In this document: piece by piece, positions 11,601 through 23,921 of the stretch
Numbering within the stretch: the first letter of the stretch is position 1
How the letters are laid out: each line of letters begins with the position of its first letter
Origin: Glandiceps talaboti
Taxonomy: Eukaryota; Hemichordata; Enteropneusta; Spengelidae
Assembly: GCF_964340395.1 (NCBI RefSeq)
Contig: NC_135561.1
Coordinates: 8,028,732-8,092,731 of the forward strand
Direction of reading: 5' to 3'
Length of the DNA stretch: 64,000 nt
Translations under genes and position numbers: made by a program
The notes under the pieces: generated by a model
The model's database searches: none
Told to the model about the DNA's origin: nothing
Seen by the model: only the letters and a program-made list of their open reading frames with translations

Positions 11601-14600
11601 ATCACTGTTGTATCAACATGTTAGGACAATAGTTTCAGTTTGTGTCTAGCTCTCTAGGCTCAACTACCAGAGTAATATTTCTCAACAGAAATTGATACTG
11701 TAGTCATTTCCTCCATAATATGTAAATTGAACCTCAATATCTATATATATATAAATGCAACAAGAGGAATATAATAAAGTCATTGTGTTTAATCCATAAT
11801 ATACACATATCTCATACTGATAACCTGAACTGAATAATCCCTCCCCACACCCTACCAACCACCCTCTTCCTCCTCTCCCTCCAAGTATTAAATGCTATGC
11901 TATTCATCAAATTGACATGACTATAGAATTTTTAAGTAAAGTTTATATACCTCTCTGGCTTCCTTTTCTGCTGCAGGAAACATGCAAACTTCTTCAAGTC
12001 CAAAAGCATACATACCCTTGACATTGCTATATAATAAAAAATAAGCACTATATTCATATTTTGTCATATTTTTCATGTTTAGCATTGTTAGTCCCTATCA
12101 ACACTGATATGAACCATCCATCCACCCATCAAATCTATTATGGGGCATGAACATGCAAGCAATCCAAAGTGTGCATACAAATATCCCATATTCCGAATAC
12201 CAAAGTTCTCATAAATTCGAAGAGGATGCCCCAGATTTGGCGAAGTGAGAGCTATAATTTTCATCATGGCCACTGATGTATGGCAATACATAGAGCAGTG
12301 AATGAAATGTGTGTGAAAGATTCTACTCTGTGTTTTTAAAAAATCATTGGAGAGTAATGGCAGCTATGTTTTGATTGCTGGTAGTAGTAAAACAAAATAT
12401 ACAGTGGGAACAGCATAGAAAATGAGTTGTATCTTCATGTCTGCTATACTGTCTTTAAAGCTACAATACTCTACTATTCTGGCCCTCACTTCTTGATTGC
12501 AAACAACACTCCTAGTGGGCAAAGCAAGATATCTTTTATCTTTCTGGTATACAAAATATAGGGTGTATTGATGTATGCATGCAGGGCATGGTCACACATA
12601 CTGGTATATGTACAGCACACACACACGCATGCACATGTACACACACATGCACACACACACACACATCATTTATTTGTTTTGTTTGTTCTGTGTTTTCATT
12701 CATTTATTTATATATTTACTGAAGGTGATAATCACTGAAATACACACCCGTACAAATCTGAAGTCTTCCAGTCTTGTATAACACCAGCGAATGTATCTCT
12801 GATTTTGTGTGGTTCACCTGTATAAAAGCATGTCACAAAATGGCTTCTCAATGCCATTGCATCAGTTGGATGATAAAGCAGAACTTCTTCCCACTTGTCA
12901 CATGCACTTTTAAAGTTCCTGAAATTAACATTTGTATATGTTTAAGCAACAAATCACCCCCTGGGAATGGTATACCAAGAGGTTTTGACCAGCTATAACG
13001 AGTGCATACATTGAGTTCACTGGTCAAAACCGAGTGGTATACCATTCCCAGGGGTGGTTTATCGCTATTATATTATACCAGTATATTGAAAATATCGGAA
13101 ACAAGATGGTTTCATTTCTGGTTTCATTTGTGCCCCCCATCCCTGCACGGACTACAACGTTCATAGACAAACAGTTAACATCAAAATTTGGATGCGTGCC
13201 AACTGTGCATTATCGCTCATTTTAGATGCACTAGTTCGATGTCTAGACCAATCAGATCTCTCGATTTGCGCCATCAATATACTGGTATAATATAATACAC
13301 TATATCAGTATATGTTACACCAATATACGACATGTGAGTGTATGTGTACCATACTCGGGGTATTTACGTGAGTGCTTGCAGATCAAGTTCTCTGTGACTG
13401 TACATTCACGAGTGTATAGCTCTTGAAAGTGCAGCAGAAAACACTGCAAGCACAAGTTTGTGTTTATGCAAAATAGCAAATTTCCATAAATATAAAACTG
13501 AGCAATCACACACTTTTGTGTGCAATGAACAATTGTGCCTTCATATTCATATCATTGAATGCAGGTACACAATGTTTTCAGTATTGCTCTGCAGTGCAAA
13601 TACCACTAGTAATAGTATGCACATGCACTAGTGGAAGTAATTGCTGGAAAATATGTAATATTGTGTATATGGATATTTACATGTGTATGGTCCAAAATAA
13701 TCTTCACAATGTTCTAAAAGGACTGACAATCAATCAATCTTTATTACATAACAACATGCCTGAGCAAGCATTATGTAAAGCATACAAAAATAACATACAG
13801 AAATAAAGTGAATATAATAAAGTCATTTAGCCAACTGTTGGAGGACTGGTATCAACTAGAAATTTTCCAAGAGGAAGTTTATCATCAGAGGTCAAAATGT
13901 GCAAAAATTTACTTTTGTCATTTAAGGTATGAAAATTTGAATTATTTCCTTCACTTGTATAATGAGAATGTCGGGGAGGGGAGGGGGGGAGGAAGTCACA
14001 CAGACATAGTAGCCTTGAAGCCAAGGTCTATTCATGTGATTTGAAATTTTTACAAAATAGTACTACATTTTCCAGTCTGTCCACCTAAGTCTGTTAAATC
14101 CATTAGTTTTACTCACCCCATATATAATGATTTAACAGCATCAACATGTAGTCTTTCCAGGTGAGAGGTGTTACTGCTTTGTGCTAAAGTTACCATCTTG
14201 TCAATATCAATCTTCAGTGTAGGATTGTTCCAGCAGTTAGAACTTGCACCTAATATTGTAAGTACATTCTTAACAGCATGACCAAGAGCTGTCCAAATAC
14301 AAAATAGATGATAAAAATAAGACTGAAAATTAGTGGACATACCCAAATCACTTATAAAAACTAATCAATACATCAGATATTATGCCACTCACAACTAAGT
14401 AATTTCAGTTGTACAGTTATATAAAGACATTTACATTGTATAATTAAGCCATTAAATTCTATGCGTTCGACCAGAACAAATAAAATTTACACAATGGTAG
14501 ATCTATGGACCACACAAAGTGTCTACCTCATTGACTCAGCACTGAGCAGTGCTCAAAATATTAGTCAAAACATTAATCATTATTATTTTCCATAATTTTT

Positions 14601-15095
14601 CTTACATTTTTCTTAGAAGTTTTGATATTTGTGTTTGACTTGTGTAGTGTTCCCCTGAATCAATCATAGCACAAATAAAGTAAACTGCTACAGTATTGAA
14701 ATGAAATTTACCAAAATTAGGATCTGCAGTCAGCATCTTCTCCATACATTTTGGAATATGGCCAACGACGTCATCATCATATCCACAGGTGTACTGCCAA
14801 CAAAATGCATTAACATTTATTTACATCATTAAATAGCAGTGAAATGTTCTGCTATTCCTACAAATCAGTGTGGTCATTAAATTGTAAATTTATATTAAAA
14901 GTTAGTATATTGCAAATGTGTCCCTTTCACGTGTGTACACACAAACACATGCACGCATGCACATTCACACACATACACATATGCACACTTGCACACACAC
15001 TCAAGCATGCATGCATGCGCACACGCACGCACGCACACACACATGCATGCACACACGCACGCACGCACACACGCGCACGCACGCACACACGCGCA

Positions 15096-15163
<68 letters not shown>

Positions 15164-15678
15164 TCCTATCTTACCTGCGTTATGATAGCATCATACATTT
15201 TAGCTGCTTCATTACTGGTGGTTGACAATGGGAAGCCAATGTCTTTCCATGCCTAATTAAGACAGGAGGTAAAATAATATTAATAACAGATTATTAGATG
15301 TTATTCCCCAATCTTTGTCTTCGTTCAGGCAATGAAATTACGAGTGACCTAAGGGGTCTTAGTTATTACGAGTCGTTAAACGAGAATGACAACAACTTAG
15401 GTGCGTGCACTTACGCGATCCTAGAAACCCGTGTTACTTTACCCCTTTTATTATTTGCCCAGTATCTCAATATTATCGATATCTTATTGTATTCAGGAAC
15501 CTATCTCGGGAAACAAGTGCCTGTGATTCTGATAGATATGTGTGTGTGTCACAACTTACGCAACCCCGTCACAAACAAAATCTTTTCCTTGTCAGTGTAG
15601 TGTAGCTCCGTCTAGTCTTAAAGCAGGACTATGCTATATTATAGTATGTATACCAACCTGACAATCTTTCAAGCTCAT
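6047..15678 (-). CDS. TTC38: TTC38-like tetratricopeptide protein, paralogue A (complete, 14 exons)
   Basis: Exons on the minus strand: 15658-15678, 15175-15252, 14712-14793, 14117-14288, 12748-12918, 11951-12026, 11017-11136, 10813-10869, 10249-10287, 9488-9572, 8289-8454, 7718-7883, 6436-6509 and 6047-6131. All junctions are GT-AG and phases agree, giving 1392 nt and 463 aa, close to the roughly 469 aa of human TTC38. Recognised blocks in order: MSLKDCQ start, [25 protein letters not shown]-type block ([20 protein letters not shown]), [75 protein letters not shown] with [16 protein letters not shown], and a C-terminus [17 protein letters not shown]. This is an alpha-helical TPR solenoid, presumably a cytosolic scaffold; no enzymatic activity is established. 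A weaker stretch is [13 protein letters not shown] at the end of exon 7, which diverges from the family. Introns hold microsatellites and several MITEs. Confidence 0.93.
8569..8653. repeat. Two (TG)n microsatellites
   Basis: (TG)n at 8569-8599 and 8620-8653 joined by GCGTGCATGTACATATATA. Long open frames over it are artefacts of the repeat. Confidence 0.95.
8759..9134. mobile_element. MITE family B, copy 2
   Basis: Starts TTTAAAGGGAACACCACTCC and ends ATTCCCCTTTAAAA; shares TTTGGATTCTGGAGAGTCAT with copy 3 at 62655. Lies in intron 10 of TTC38 paralogue A. Confidence 0.75.
9799..9900. repeat. Dispersed palindromic repeat family E, copy
   Basis: GGGGCGCCCTCACACATTGG, GGTGAGAGGAGGCCAGTGAG and ATATCTTACAGTCTATCTTA: the family in opposite orientation. 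Intron 9 of TTC38 paralogue A. Confidence 0.65.
11364..11660. mobile_element. MITE family H (TAGACRCAAACTAAA ends), copy 1
   Basis: TAGGATAGACGCAAACTAAAT at the left and GGACAATAGTTTCAGTTTGT at the right form inverted ends. Interior CACAAGTGGGTGATAG recurs inverted in the copy at 43198. Similar single ends occur at about 26455 and 54914. Intron 6 of TTC38 paralogue A. Confidence 0.65.
12942..13300. mobile_element. Nested inverted-repeat elements
   Basis: A compact palindrome at about 12947-13068 pairs ACCCCCTGGGAATGGTATAC and GGTTTTGACCAG with their complements around a ~25-bp centre. Next to it, ATTATATTATACCAGTATAT near 13067 pairs with its complement near 13270-13297, enclosing about 180 bp. 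Two foldback units joined or nested. Lies in intron 4 of TTC38 paralogue A; the first begins about 25 bp from the acceptor of exon 5. Confidence 0.7.
13719..13800 (-). mobile_element. Retroposon 3' tail fragment with (ATTG)n
   Basis: Read on the minus strand it gives GCATGTTGTTATGTAATAAA followed by GATTGATTGATT, the same as the piece at about 23800-23870 on the plus strand. Only the 3' end is present. Confidence 0.6.
14936..15159. repeat. (CA/CG)n microsatellite
   Basis: Long alternating purine-pyrimidine tract, ACGCACGC in its left half and pure (AC)n at about 15100-15159; Z-DNA prone. It begins 15 bp from the donor of exon 2 of TTC38 paralogue A. Confidence 0.95.
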
Positions 15679-15920
15679 TGTGTAGGAAGGTAGATGATAT
15701 AAATACTGTACACTGGGTCTGCCAGAGGGATTATGTTGTGTCGTACGCGTTCAACGTTGCTGTCTGCAGTGTCGTAAGGCCTGAATGACACCAAATAACC
15801 TCTGAGTCTGACGTAACCTCAAACAGCTGACTAGTTTTATTATGACCACAGTCACTTGTGAGTAGCTGTGAATGTAAACGCTACTACCAAGTTCGACACG
15901 GAGGGGGAAGACGTGTCGAA

Positions 15921-16233
15921 CCACAGGGGACCCAGGAACCGTGTGACAAACAAAACAAAATAAACTATCAAATAAATGACAAATGAACAAACAAACGAAC
16001 GACAAGTATAGGGACAAATAAAATAATTAAATGATAAACCAGCAAATAAACAGATACTCATGGGGGTATACTAGATAGTGTTTTTTTTTATAGTGATGGG
16101 TATAGAAAAAAAAACATATCTAGTATACCCGTATGAGTATCTGTTTATTTGCTGGTTTATTTAATTACTAGTATTTTATTTGTCCCTATACTTGTCGTTC
16201 GTTTGCTTGTTCATTTGTCATTTATTTGATAGT

Positions 16234-16264
<31 letters not shown>

Positions 16265-16344
16265 TGTATTTATTTATTTATTTGTTTGTTTGTTTGTTTG
16301 TTTGTTTTGTTTTGTTTGTCACACGGTTCCTGGGTCCCCTGTGG
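15921..16344. mobile_element. Long foldback element, ~170-bp arms
   Basis: Ends CCACAGGGGACCCAGGAACC and its complement; arms continue through GTGTGACAAACAAAACAAAA, the (TTTA/TTTG)n run and CAGATACTCATG to a centre near 16080-16110. TCGAA lies outside both ends (15916-15920, 16345-16349), a likely 5-bp duplication. One arm has an expanded (TTTA)n/(TTTG)n tract at 16229-16310. It lies about 240 bp upstream of TTC38 paralogue A. Confidence 0.85.
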
Positions 16345-16375
16345 TCGAACATGGTAGCATATCCAGAGTTAATTT

Positions 16376-16627
16376 GTGAGGTAATATTCTAATCCAGGAT
16401 GGTAATATTCTAGTCTATGATGAAATAATGGCGTTATTAGGTATAATACGATATCCAAAAAATACCTTTACCGGTGATTGTTCCGGAATATACTTATTTA
16501 ACATAGTATATTCCGGAGCAATCACCGGCAATGGTATTTTTTTGAATATCGTATGTACCTAATAACGCCATCATGATTATCCTAGGATAGTAGAATATAA
16601 CCATCATGGAATAGAATATTAGCTCAC
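16376..16627. mobile_element. Foldback element family I, copy 1
   Basis: Arms of about 115 bp: GTGAG.TAATATTCTA outer end, AATGGCGTTATTAGGTA middle, CCGGTGATTGTTCCGGAATA inner. The loop is about 12 bp near 16500. The outer end resembles the element at 23613. Confidence 0.85.
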
Positions 16628-16907
16628 AGGTACGTGACTGTGATTATGACCTCGCGCTCGACGGCCATGCTTTGGAATCAACCATTCGAACGTAGGTGAC
16701 ACAAAGTGTACAACGGTGGCAGAATTACCCGCCGTGATATACTTTTACATATTTAGAAACTCTCAAAACTTATGACATTGTTCAACAAGTTTCTTTTCTG
16801 CTAATGGAGATTGTAGACAGAAAGATCAGTCGTTGTATTCCGCTTTGTACCATAAAATAGTGATTGACAGGAGATTAACTTTATCAGTAGCCAATACGGA
16901 ACTGCAC

Positions 16908-17303
16908 TGGCCTAATACCCTTTACATGGTAAAATGTTGACACAGTGTTCGACATGTACAGATATAAAACAAAATTGTGTGGTTCCGATTGACTACGCTC
17001 AATTTTAGAATAGGTAGGGTAGGTAGATTTTTATTTTGTTTTACTATATTTGATTTTCTGAGTGTTTTCCATTGCTTTCCAAATGGTCTCTGTGTTGTTT
17101 ATTTGTTCCCATCAGATGTACAGCCATTGCAGATTGGATGAACAGTTTGTCAGTTTCCACATCCACTATTTCTCGTGAGACTTAACAATTTTTGAGATTT
17201 TGTTTTATTTTTTCGAATACGTAAAACAAAAAGTTTAGGGTCGGCAGTGAAAAGCTAGGTGGGGGTCGGGTAACTGGAATCAAACAATAATTTGTTTAGG
17301 CCT
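16908..17303. mobile_element. MITE family A, copy 3
   Basis: Ends GGCCTAAT and TTTAGGCCT; interior words TTGTGTGGTTCCGATT, CATCAGATGTACAGCCAT and GTCGGGTAACTGGAA match copies 1 and 2. About 55 bp near its left end are unlike the others, so the left end is approximate. Confidence 0.75.
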
Positions 17304-17668
17304 TAGCTCTAGTGGAGTTGATATTGAAAATTTGTAAAAGTTTGTACAGAGGGTGATACCAACTCCTTGCTACTGAAGTCTTATCAGTAACAGATAGAGT
17401 AGCTTTGTTTTTATTTACACTACATTTTTTTTTTGTATTTTATTTTGGCACGGTGAGACTCAACATTTCTCGTTTTACTTTTTTACTTCTTACAAGGTTT
17501 GCAAAAAAAACAACAAATTAATATGGTTCTAGCGGAGGACCGAGAGAGCGACGTAGCGTAGTGGACCACTACAGTATATGTCCGTACAGCATCTACTATG
17601 AATTGGATTTGACCTTAAATTTGCAGTTCATGTGAAAGCAAGTAAAGTCAGGAAACCATGTGTCCTAG

Positions 17669-17759
17669 ACTGTAAGACACGTCGTGACGTTTCGCCCTCA
17701 CCGGTGTTAGGGGTTGCCGATGTTTGAGGGCGCCCTGTCACGGCGTACCTTACAGACTA
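17669..17759. repeat. Dispersed palindromic repeat family E, copy
   Basis: AGACTGTAAGACACGTCGTG, CGCCCTCACCGG, TGAGGGCGCCCTGTCAC and GGCGTACCTTACAGACTA: about 91 bp with inverted halves. Other copies or parts: about 9799-9900, 20140-20246, 44494-44565, 46012-46053 and 63709-63795. Confidence 0.75.
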
Positions 17760-17924
17760 CATGTGTCCCTGTCCAAAATAGTTTGCCAAAATTACGAGAA
17801 TTCGAGAAATTCGTGACGGAGAAAAGGAGTGGGGGGAGTATTCAAAATTAAGTCACCATGGATGTAGTAGCAGATAAAGTGGAAATAAACGACAACCAGC
17901 AAATTGGATAAACCATTATAAAAA

Positions 17925-20900
17925 TTTATTAATTTATTCATATGTACAAGACATGTAATTAAGAAACCATGCAGAGCTGGCAACTTTGTGAAAAATAAAG
18001 CTATGTTGGCCACACCCCTCTATTTCTATCTACCTTCTTTGCATAGGGAAGCATACAAAGCCTGTAAATGTGTTGTCCATGCAGTAATGTTAAGACACTA
18101 GTCAGTATGCTACATTATTAGAAAGTGGGCAAAACTTGACTGTTACTGACATGTCCAAACAATACGAGATGCATGCACATCAGACTTGTTTGTGTAGTAT
18201 ATAGGGTCCGTCAATTTAGTTGGATGTCATGAACAATGTATTTACATATCAATTTTACTACAAAGTACTCTATGAAGTACAGTGCACAAAACACTGATGA
18301 GCTTTGATTTGTACCTTGTATGGTATATGTACTATAAACTCCCATATGTACATGCCATGCCATAGAGCATAATATCACTCCAGGGTGTACAGGTACACCA
18401 AACATAAATATCACTTAGCAGGACTTCAACAACATTCCAGGCCATGGCAGAGCTGCACTCTGATCATAAACCCTCCACCAACGTGCCCTGACACATGTAA
18501 TAGTGGGTTAAAGTACACTACATATGGCCTAAGTTTATCATGGATAAAACAAGGTGTAACTCAACAACTAGTAACACAGTATGTCCTCACAAAGACGTCA
18601 TAACCCCTACAAAAGACTCAACTAAGGATTGTTAGGAGATAAGGGGTTATGGGTATATATTTTCAAACTTGACCCACAGCTGATGGTAGAGGGTATGATA
18701 CAGTGAGTCAAGGAATAACACTACTAGTACTACATACATGTACTATTCCTACAAACGGAACGTTCCAACTCTCCTTCCATTTCTTACACCAACTTCATAT
18801 AATTTCGCCCCTTCTGATATCTATAAATACATAAAATATCTTAAAACTCTGTATATTAAATAAATATTAATATTTCAATTTCAGACAAAATGTAAAATCA
18901 CTCCACATTGCAGAGTAAAAGTTTTTGAAGGTAAATTTAGAGCAGAGTTTAAATTATGGCAGAGTACTTAGGAGTACAGTTTAACACTATCTCTATGTAT
19001 GTGTGTGTCTCTCTCTCTCTGCCTATGCTACTATAGTACAACTTTACTACCATATATGTGTATTCGTGTAAAACATTAGAGCAAAAAAAAAAAGGTGTAT
19101 GCATTCTATGAGATGCACTCGTTTTATACAAAGTTTGTGAGACACACATTGACATGGGTTGATGGGTGTTACTGTAGTACAGCAACAGTACAGAAAAGAT
19201 AGTATACAACTTTATGCAAGCCAGTTCTATCTGATACAAGTTTTTTCATGCACAGGAACAAGTCCTATTTTGTCTGGGTTGTTTTTTTTAAATGTAAGTA
19301 AATTATTACAAGCACTGTCTCAACAGAAAAACACACCTTATAACATTCAAAACAAGTTAATACACTGAAAAATACAGACAAATCACGATACATGCTTCAA
19401 TATAGGATTCTGTGTTTTTGTGTTTTCACAGCCATCATTCAGAAATCTAAAAGCAAACTATGTCGACTGTCTCAGGTTTCAAATAACAAACTGCTTTCAG
19501 TCTTAATATTTTTGACAATATTCAGAAAGACTTTACTCAATGATACCTAAGAGATATTGACATGTAAGCCTTGAGGTAACTAGCCATTCACATAACAGAC
19601 TGGCAAATCTACAACACAAACCTCAGGCAACTCTTTGATAAATTACTGATACATGTACCGGTATATTGAATAACTAAAATTTAGCAAAACATCTCAAAAA
19701 TTCATAGTGGCATGATCGTCAGCCTATTAACTGTTCAAAGTTGATTCATTTTTGCTAAATTTTGTTTCAGCATGTAAATCCTGTTTTTCCCAACTAGTAT
19801 TCTGACTCGGGTCGTCAACGTTTTTCTAATATATCTCCAGTTGGAAAATAGGCCTGATAATGACAACAATATCTTAGCACACTGCAGTAAACTCAAGTGT
19901 TATTCAACACATCTCAAAAGTTACAATTTTCATTGTATATCAATATTCCTGGCAGTGTTTTAATGCTACCACTTTCTCCAAAATCTGTCCATATTATAAT
20001 TTCAAAAAGAAAAAAGAAAAGGCAAGAAAAGGTAAATGCAATACGTAAACAAAATGAACATTTATAAAATTCAGATTAAAATTCGTTCTCTTTCTACCAA
20101 GGGGTATTTGTTTATAGTATACACAAACAATTGCTTGCTTAGACTGTAAGATACGCCGTGACGCGTGACGTTCCACCCTCACCGGCCTCCTCTCAGGGGT
20201 TGGTCGATGCGTGAGGACACCCTGTCACGACGTGCCTTCCAGCCTATTGCTTGCTAAGCACAAAAGGATTTTAAACCAACCACCTGAAACCACAGTTTAA
20301 CGTATAGATGTATGTGTGCATAATTTGGCAAGGAATTTAGTTAACTATTTCAGATTATAGATTTCAGATCCTGCTGAAACTAAACTCAATCTCTGAGTGT
20401 ACAATTCTTCTCCTGGTATGTATACATGTAAATTCCTTGAAACTTTAAACTGAATGACGTAAATAGATCATAATAAAATAATTGCACTCTTTGTGATATT
20501 TACATTGTGTTGCTCCTCAAATGACAGGACTATAACTCTTCTCAACTACTAGGTCAGAGTTCATCTCCATAGTAACAGGATCTATGCACCAACTGATCAT
20601 TATATAGTACATATCTGAACATTAGTGAAACTGGTTGCCTCATACATGACTGTATTTCACTGCAATCCAGTGACATGACTTCATCAAGCACCATCAAATC
20701 TGATAATATAAGATGTACCCCTTACAAAGCTTGTCTATTGTATCTTATGTCATAAGATAATGATCAAACCCTTCAGCATTAGAAGTTTGAATAGACATGC
20801 ACTGCAAACTTCAATGCCTAGAGTTACAGGAAGTGCATTCATATGTTATTATGTGTCAATGAATTATAGCTGGGTACATATATACTTCTGTATCCCTACA

Positions 20901-21060
20901 ACTACTTTCTCCTTATTCATATTTATATACTTATATACATGTAAGTTGTGTTATAATTGATGATGGACATATGAGCATGCTGTCAACATTTCTGTACACA
21001 GTATGTATTCTCATATGACGTCCTGTGTGATGGCCAATGGGTACTGTATGTACAAGTCTG
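17925..21060 (-). other. Probable long 3' UTR of CREBL2
   Basis: Low-complexity-poor, repeat-poor AT-rich sequence with no coding exon recognised on either strand. On the minus strand AATAAATTAATAAATTT lies near 17925-17940 and could be the poly(A) signal. Long 3' UTRs are usual for CREBL2 elsewhere; this assignment is inference. Confidence 0.4.
20140..20246. repeat. Dispersed palindromic repeat family E, copy
   Basis: AGACTGTAAGATACGCCGTG to CACGACGTGCCTTCCAGCCT with CACCGGCCTCCTCTCAGGGG inside. Lies in the presumed 3' UTR of CREBL2. Confidence 0.75.
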
Positions 21061-22986
21061 TTAAGCTTCCCAATGGACATGATGTTTAGATCGTTGCATC
21101 ACTGTATGATTTTCATCCAGTTTACGATGACTAGAGGTAGCTTTGTTTGCCTTCTCAGAGACTCCGGACAATCTGATTACATTCTTGATTTCTGGTGGTA
21201 GAATCCCATCGTCAATCAATTTACACCACTTCCTGTACTGTAATTAAACAACAATAAATCTATTAGCAAATTGTTTGTTGTTGTTGTTGTTTATCTGATA
21301 TGGCTGATGATCAAATCAGATAAAAATGCATTTTTATATATTATCATATATCCAGTATACATTCCAATGCAATTCAATGGAGAGCATGTGCTTTGAACCC
21401 AGGCAATAATTTTCCATATCGTGCACCAAGACACTTTGCCCAAATATGGTGAGTGCCGCACACTCATCAATAGGAGCTCACTCAGTGATTTGGGTTTGAT
21501 AATTTCTTTACTATTTTTATGTTTCACAAATAAAATAATATTTCACTGCCAATGTTATGTGATTCAAATGATCTTTCTGTGCCACTACATAGGGTATATG
21601 ATGAAACCTTTATGGCCCGGATATGGGTTTTGCGGACCTCAATAGCACAGCTTATAGGCTATCCTAAAGTCAAGCCCTTCTGTCGCACAACCTTGGTCTG
21701 CAAAACCCATACCGGAGCTGTAAAAATTATTAGAATATTCACATCAATATCATATGAATCCATGTATTATCTGTAGTTTTTATTTTTGTAATTTTTGCTT
21801 GTCCCCTCCAAAGACCTCTGAAGAAGGGAGAAGTTGTAAAGTATCACCTGCATAATAAATACTTTCAACAAAATGGGTAGAGGTGACTGTCACTTTTGAG
21901 AGGATGAAAGATTTTGTATTATGGAGACTGTTTTATTGAAATGGTGATAAGTGACAGAGATGACATGTCTGTATGTATCTTGGCTGAAATCACCTTCCCA
22001 ACACAGTAATTATGATCACAACATGAGCATGGCTTCTAAGTTCTATACTAACTTAAGCTGGGAAGGAACTTTTTTGCTGGGTAGCATACACTGGATAACA
22101 TGACTGAAAGTAAGACAACTGAACTTACAGTCTCAAGCTCATCTCTGAGTTTTAGTATGTCTTTCTCTTTTTCAACCACCAATTCTTCTAATTGTTGGTA
22201 TCTAACTTTTTTCCTGGCCCGGCATTCCCTTGCACTCTGTCGACTTCTTTCCAGTTTCGCTTTTTGGTCGATCTTCGATGGTTTCCTTCCTCTCCTACCA
22301 GATCCGGTTTTCTTCACCTTACCAGTTGGCACCCGCTACAAAACAAGAGTATGCAAATTAGACTCACATATATACTCGGGGATTTCCCCAAACTTTACCT
22401 GGAAATAGGGACTTGCCTGATACCTGGCTGCACATTCGAAAAGACAGCTCGGGTGATATTGTTGCTTTTACTAAGACCATGGAGGAATAAGCCGCAAAGC
22501 GTCGTCAAAAATACTTAGAAAGGTTATACAATTCCAAATACTTTCTGGCTTACATCCGCATGCTCAAAAATGACCTGGATACAACGACAGATGTTAGCGA
22601 CCTTGAAAATATTTCCATTGTATGTAAACAATATGGCGATTCCTTTGTTGGATTAGTTTCGACATGAACTACAACAATGTTGCTACGCGCTTGAATATCT
22701 TCCAAATGTGTTCTTGGATAGTTTACTCTATCACTAACGATTTTCATATAGTCTACTAGACACGAGTGGTACATGTTGGCCAAAGCACTATGGAAATTTC
22801 TAGAACATATATCGACAGAGGTAAACACCGATTGGACCACTCTAGTCATCACTGCACTGGAGCTTAGCACCCAAACTCGCTCACCTTAGCTTTGTTTTCA
22901 TTTTTCCTGGCTGGATTCCCAAACCCGCCTTTCATTCTGCTAAATCCGACGGGTATGGGTCTTCTATCGTCCTTCAATGTGTTCAT
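21061..22986 (-). CDS. CREBL2: CREBL2-like bZIP transcription factor
   Basis: Three coding exons on the minus strand: 22885-22986 (34 codons), 22129-22335 (69 codons) and 21061-21237 (58 codons plus TAA); all junctions are phase 0 GT-AG, giving 161 aa against about 120 in human. The middle exon holds the near-invariant core: GRRGRKPSKIDQKAKLE leading to the basic region KLERSRQSARECRARKK at about residues 61-77, then a zipper rich in L and E to about residue 110. Exon 3 continues with YRKWCKLIDDGILPPEIK, matching the family's conserved C-terminal helix. The N-terminal exon begins at the first ATG after an in-frame TGA; its 34 residues are basic and not similar to human CREBL2, so this exon is the least certain. 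CREBL2 is a nuclear factor that binds CRE-type sites with CREB and acts in metabolic gene control and adipogenesis. No gene follows for about 5 kb, which suggests a long 3' UTR. Confidence 0.9.
21355..21735. repeat. Dispersed repeat family D, copy 1
   Basis: Shares, in order and orientation, CAATTCAATGGAGA, GCACA..TTTGCCCAAATATGG, TGTGATTCAAATGAT, ACATAGGGTA and CACAACCTTGGTCTGCAAAA with 42281-42690. Non-coding, about 380-410 bp, in intron 2 of CREBL2 (just upstream of exon 3). Confidence 0.8.
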
Positions 22987-23612
22987 TAACGTTAAAAGCT
23001 CCCAGGATATGCACAATTTCAGCGATGTTCACGAAGAGCTCTGTAGTTCGATGCAAAATAAAAACAAACCTGATGTAATGGTCATGTGATAGTCATGTGA
23101 TGGTCTAAATATAGACCCCATTTTATTGGTCCTCTGTAAAATTTGCATAGCCCACATCCAATGAGCTTCAAGGCAACGTGTGGTAGTGCGTCAGCGTATA
23201 CTCTCACAATACCAATAAACTAGTTCACTGCAGATGTGACTGGTTAGAGACGACACACCTACTTATGAATATTCATCTTTCAAAAACACGTATTAACATG
23301 AATAATTTCGGTCATTATGAATTTTGGTATACTTACAATGTCTCTTGGCTTGGCAAAGAACACTTAAAGTAGTCTGTGAACAGTCAGTGCAACAAAACGA
23401 ATAATTTCAACAGTCCGACGATAATTTTAAACAAAAGTTGTAAACTTAAACATCCCTGTAAAACACTCTAATTTTCATTACACTATAAAAGTTCAAGTGA
23501 AAGTAATTGAACTTTTAATATAACAAGAATAAAATACAGAAATAAAGTGAACTAAACTTTATTTCACATTTATACCTTCAGAGGTAAATCATGTGACCTC
23601 CATGATCCAAAC

Positions 23613-23850
23613 CACAGTCGCTTGTGATCTAATATTCTATTCAACTATGGTCGTAATGCAAAATACGGCGTTAGGTATTCACAAATATTTACAAAATATC
23701 GTCACCGTGTTTGCACATAACAAGCTCAGACAACTATAAATAATTCTCTATAGTGGTCTGAGGTTAAAGGATTGTATTGTATTCAATTTATTTCTGAGTT
23801 ATTTTTGTATGTTTTACCATGCTTGCGATGGCATGTTGTTATGCAATAAA

Positions 23851-23921
<71 letters not shown>

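Larger units (their letters stand above)
15679..17900. other. Repeat-rich region upstream of TTC38 paralogue A
   Basis: No gene seen. It contains the foldbacks at 15921 and 16376, MITE A copy 3 and a family E repeat. The paralogue A promoter should be in its first few hundred bases. Confidence 0.6.

Noticed and set aside
13516-14044. Two frames of 96 and 78 codons on the plus strand
   Set aside because: They cover a retroposon tail and a G-rich tract in a TTC38 intron; no similarity seen.
14844-15256. Overlapping open frames rich in His-Thr or Cys-Val on both strands
   Set aside because: They are translations of the (CA)n/(TG)n microsatellite in a TTC38 intron. The same holds for 8497-8733 and 12575-12781.
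15298-15605. Two overlapping frames of 100 and 66 codons in TTC38 intron 1
   Set aside because: No recognisable motif; overlapping frames on the same strand cannot both be real. Likely a worn repeat.
15751-16392. Open frames with an identical peptide on both strands near 15.9 and 16.2 kb
   Set aside because: They are the two arms of the foldback element, not genes.
22550-22870. 106-codon minus-strand frame between CREBL2 exons 1 and 2
   Set aside because: It lies in the intron, resembles no family I know and lacks splice logic with the neighbours; probably chance.
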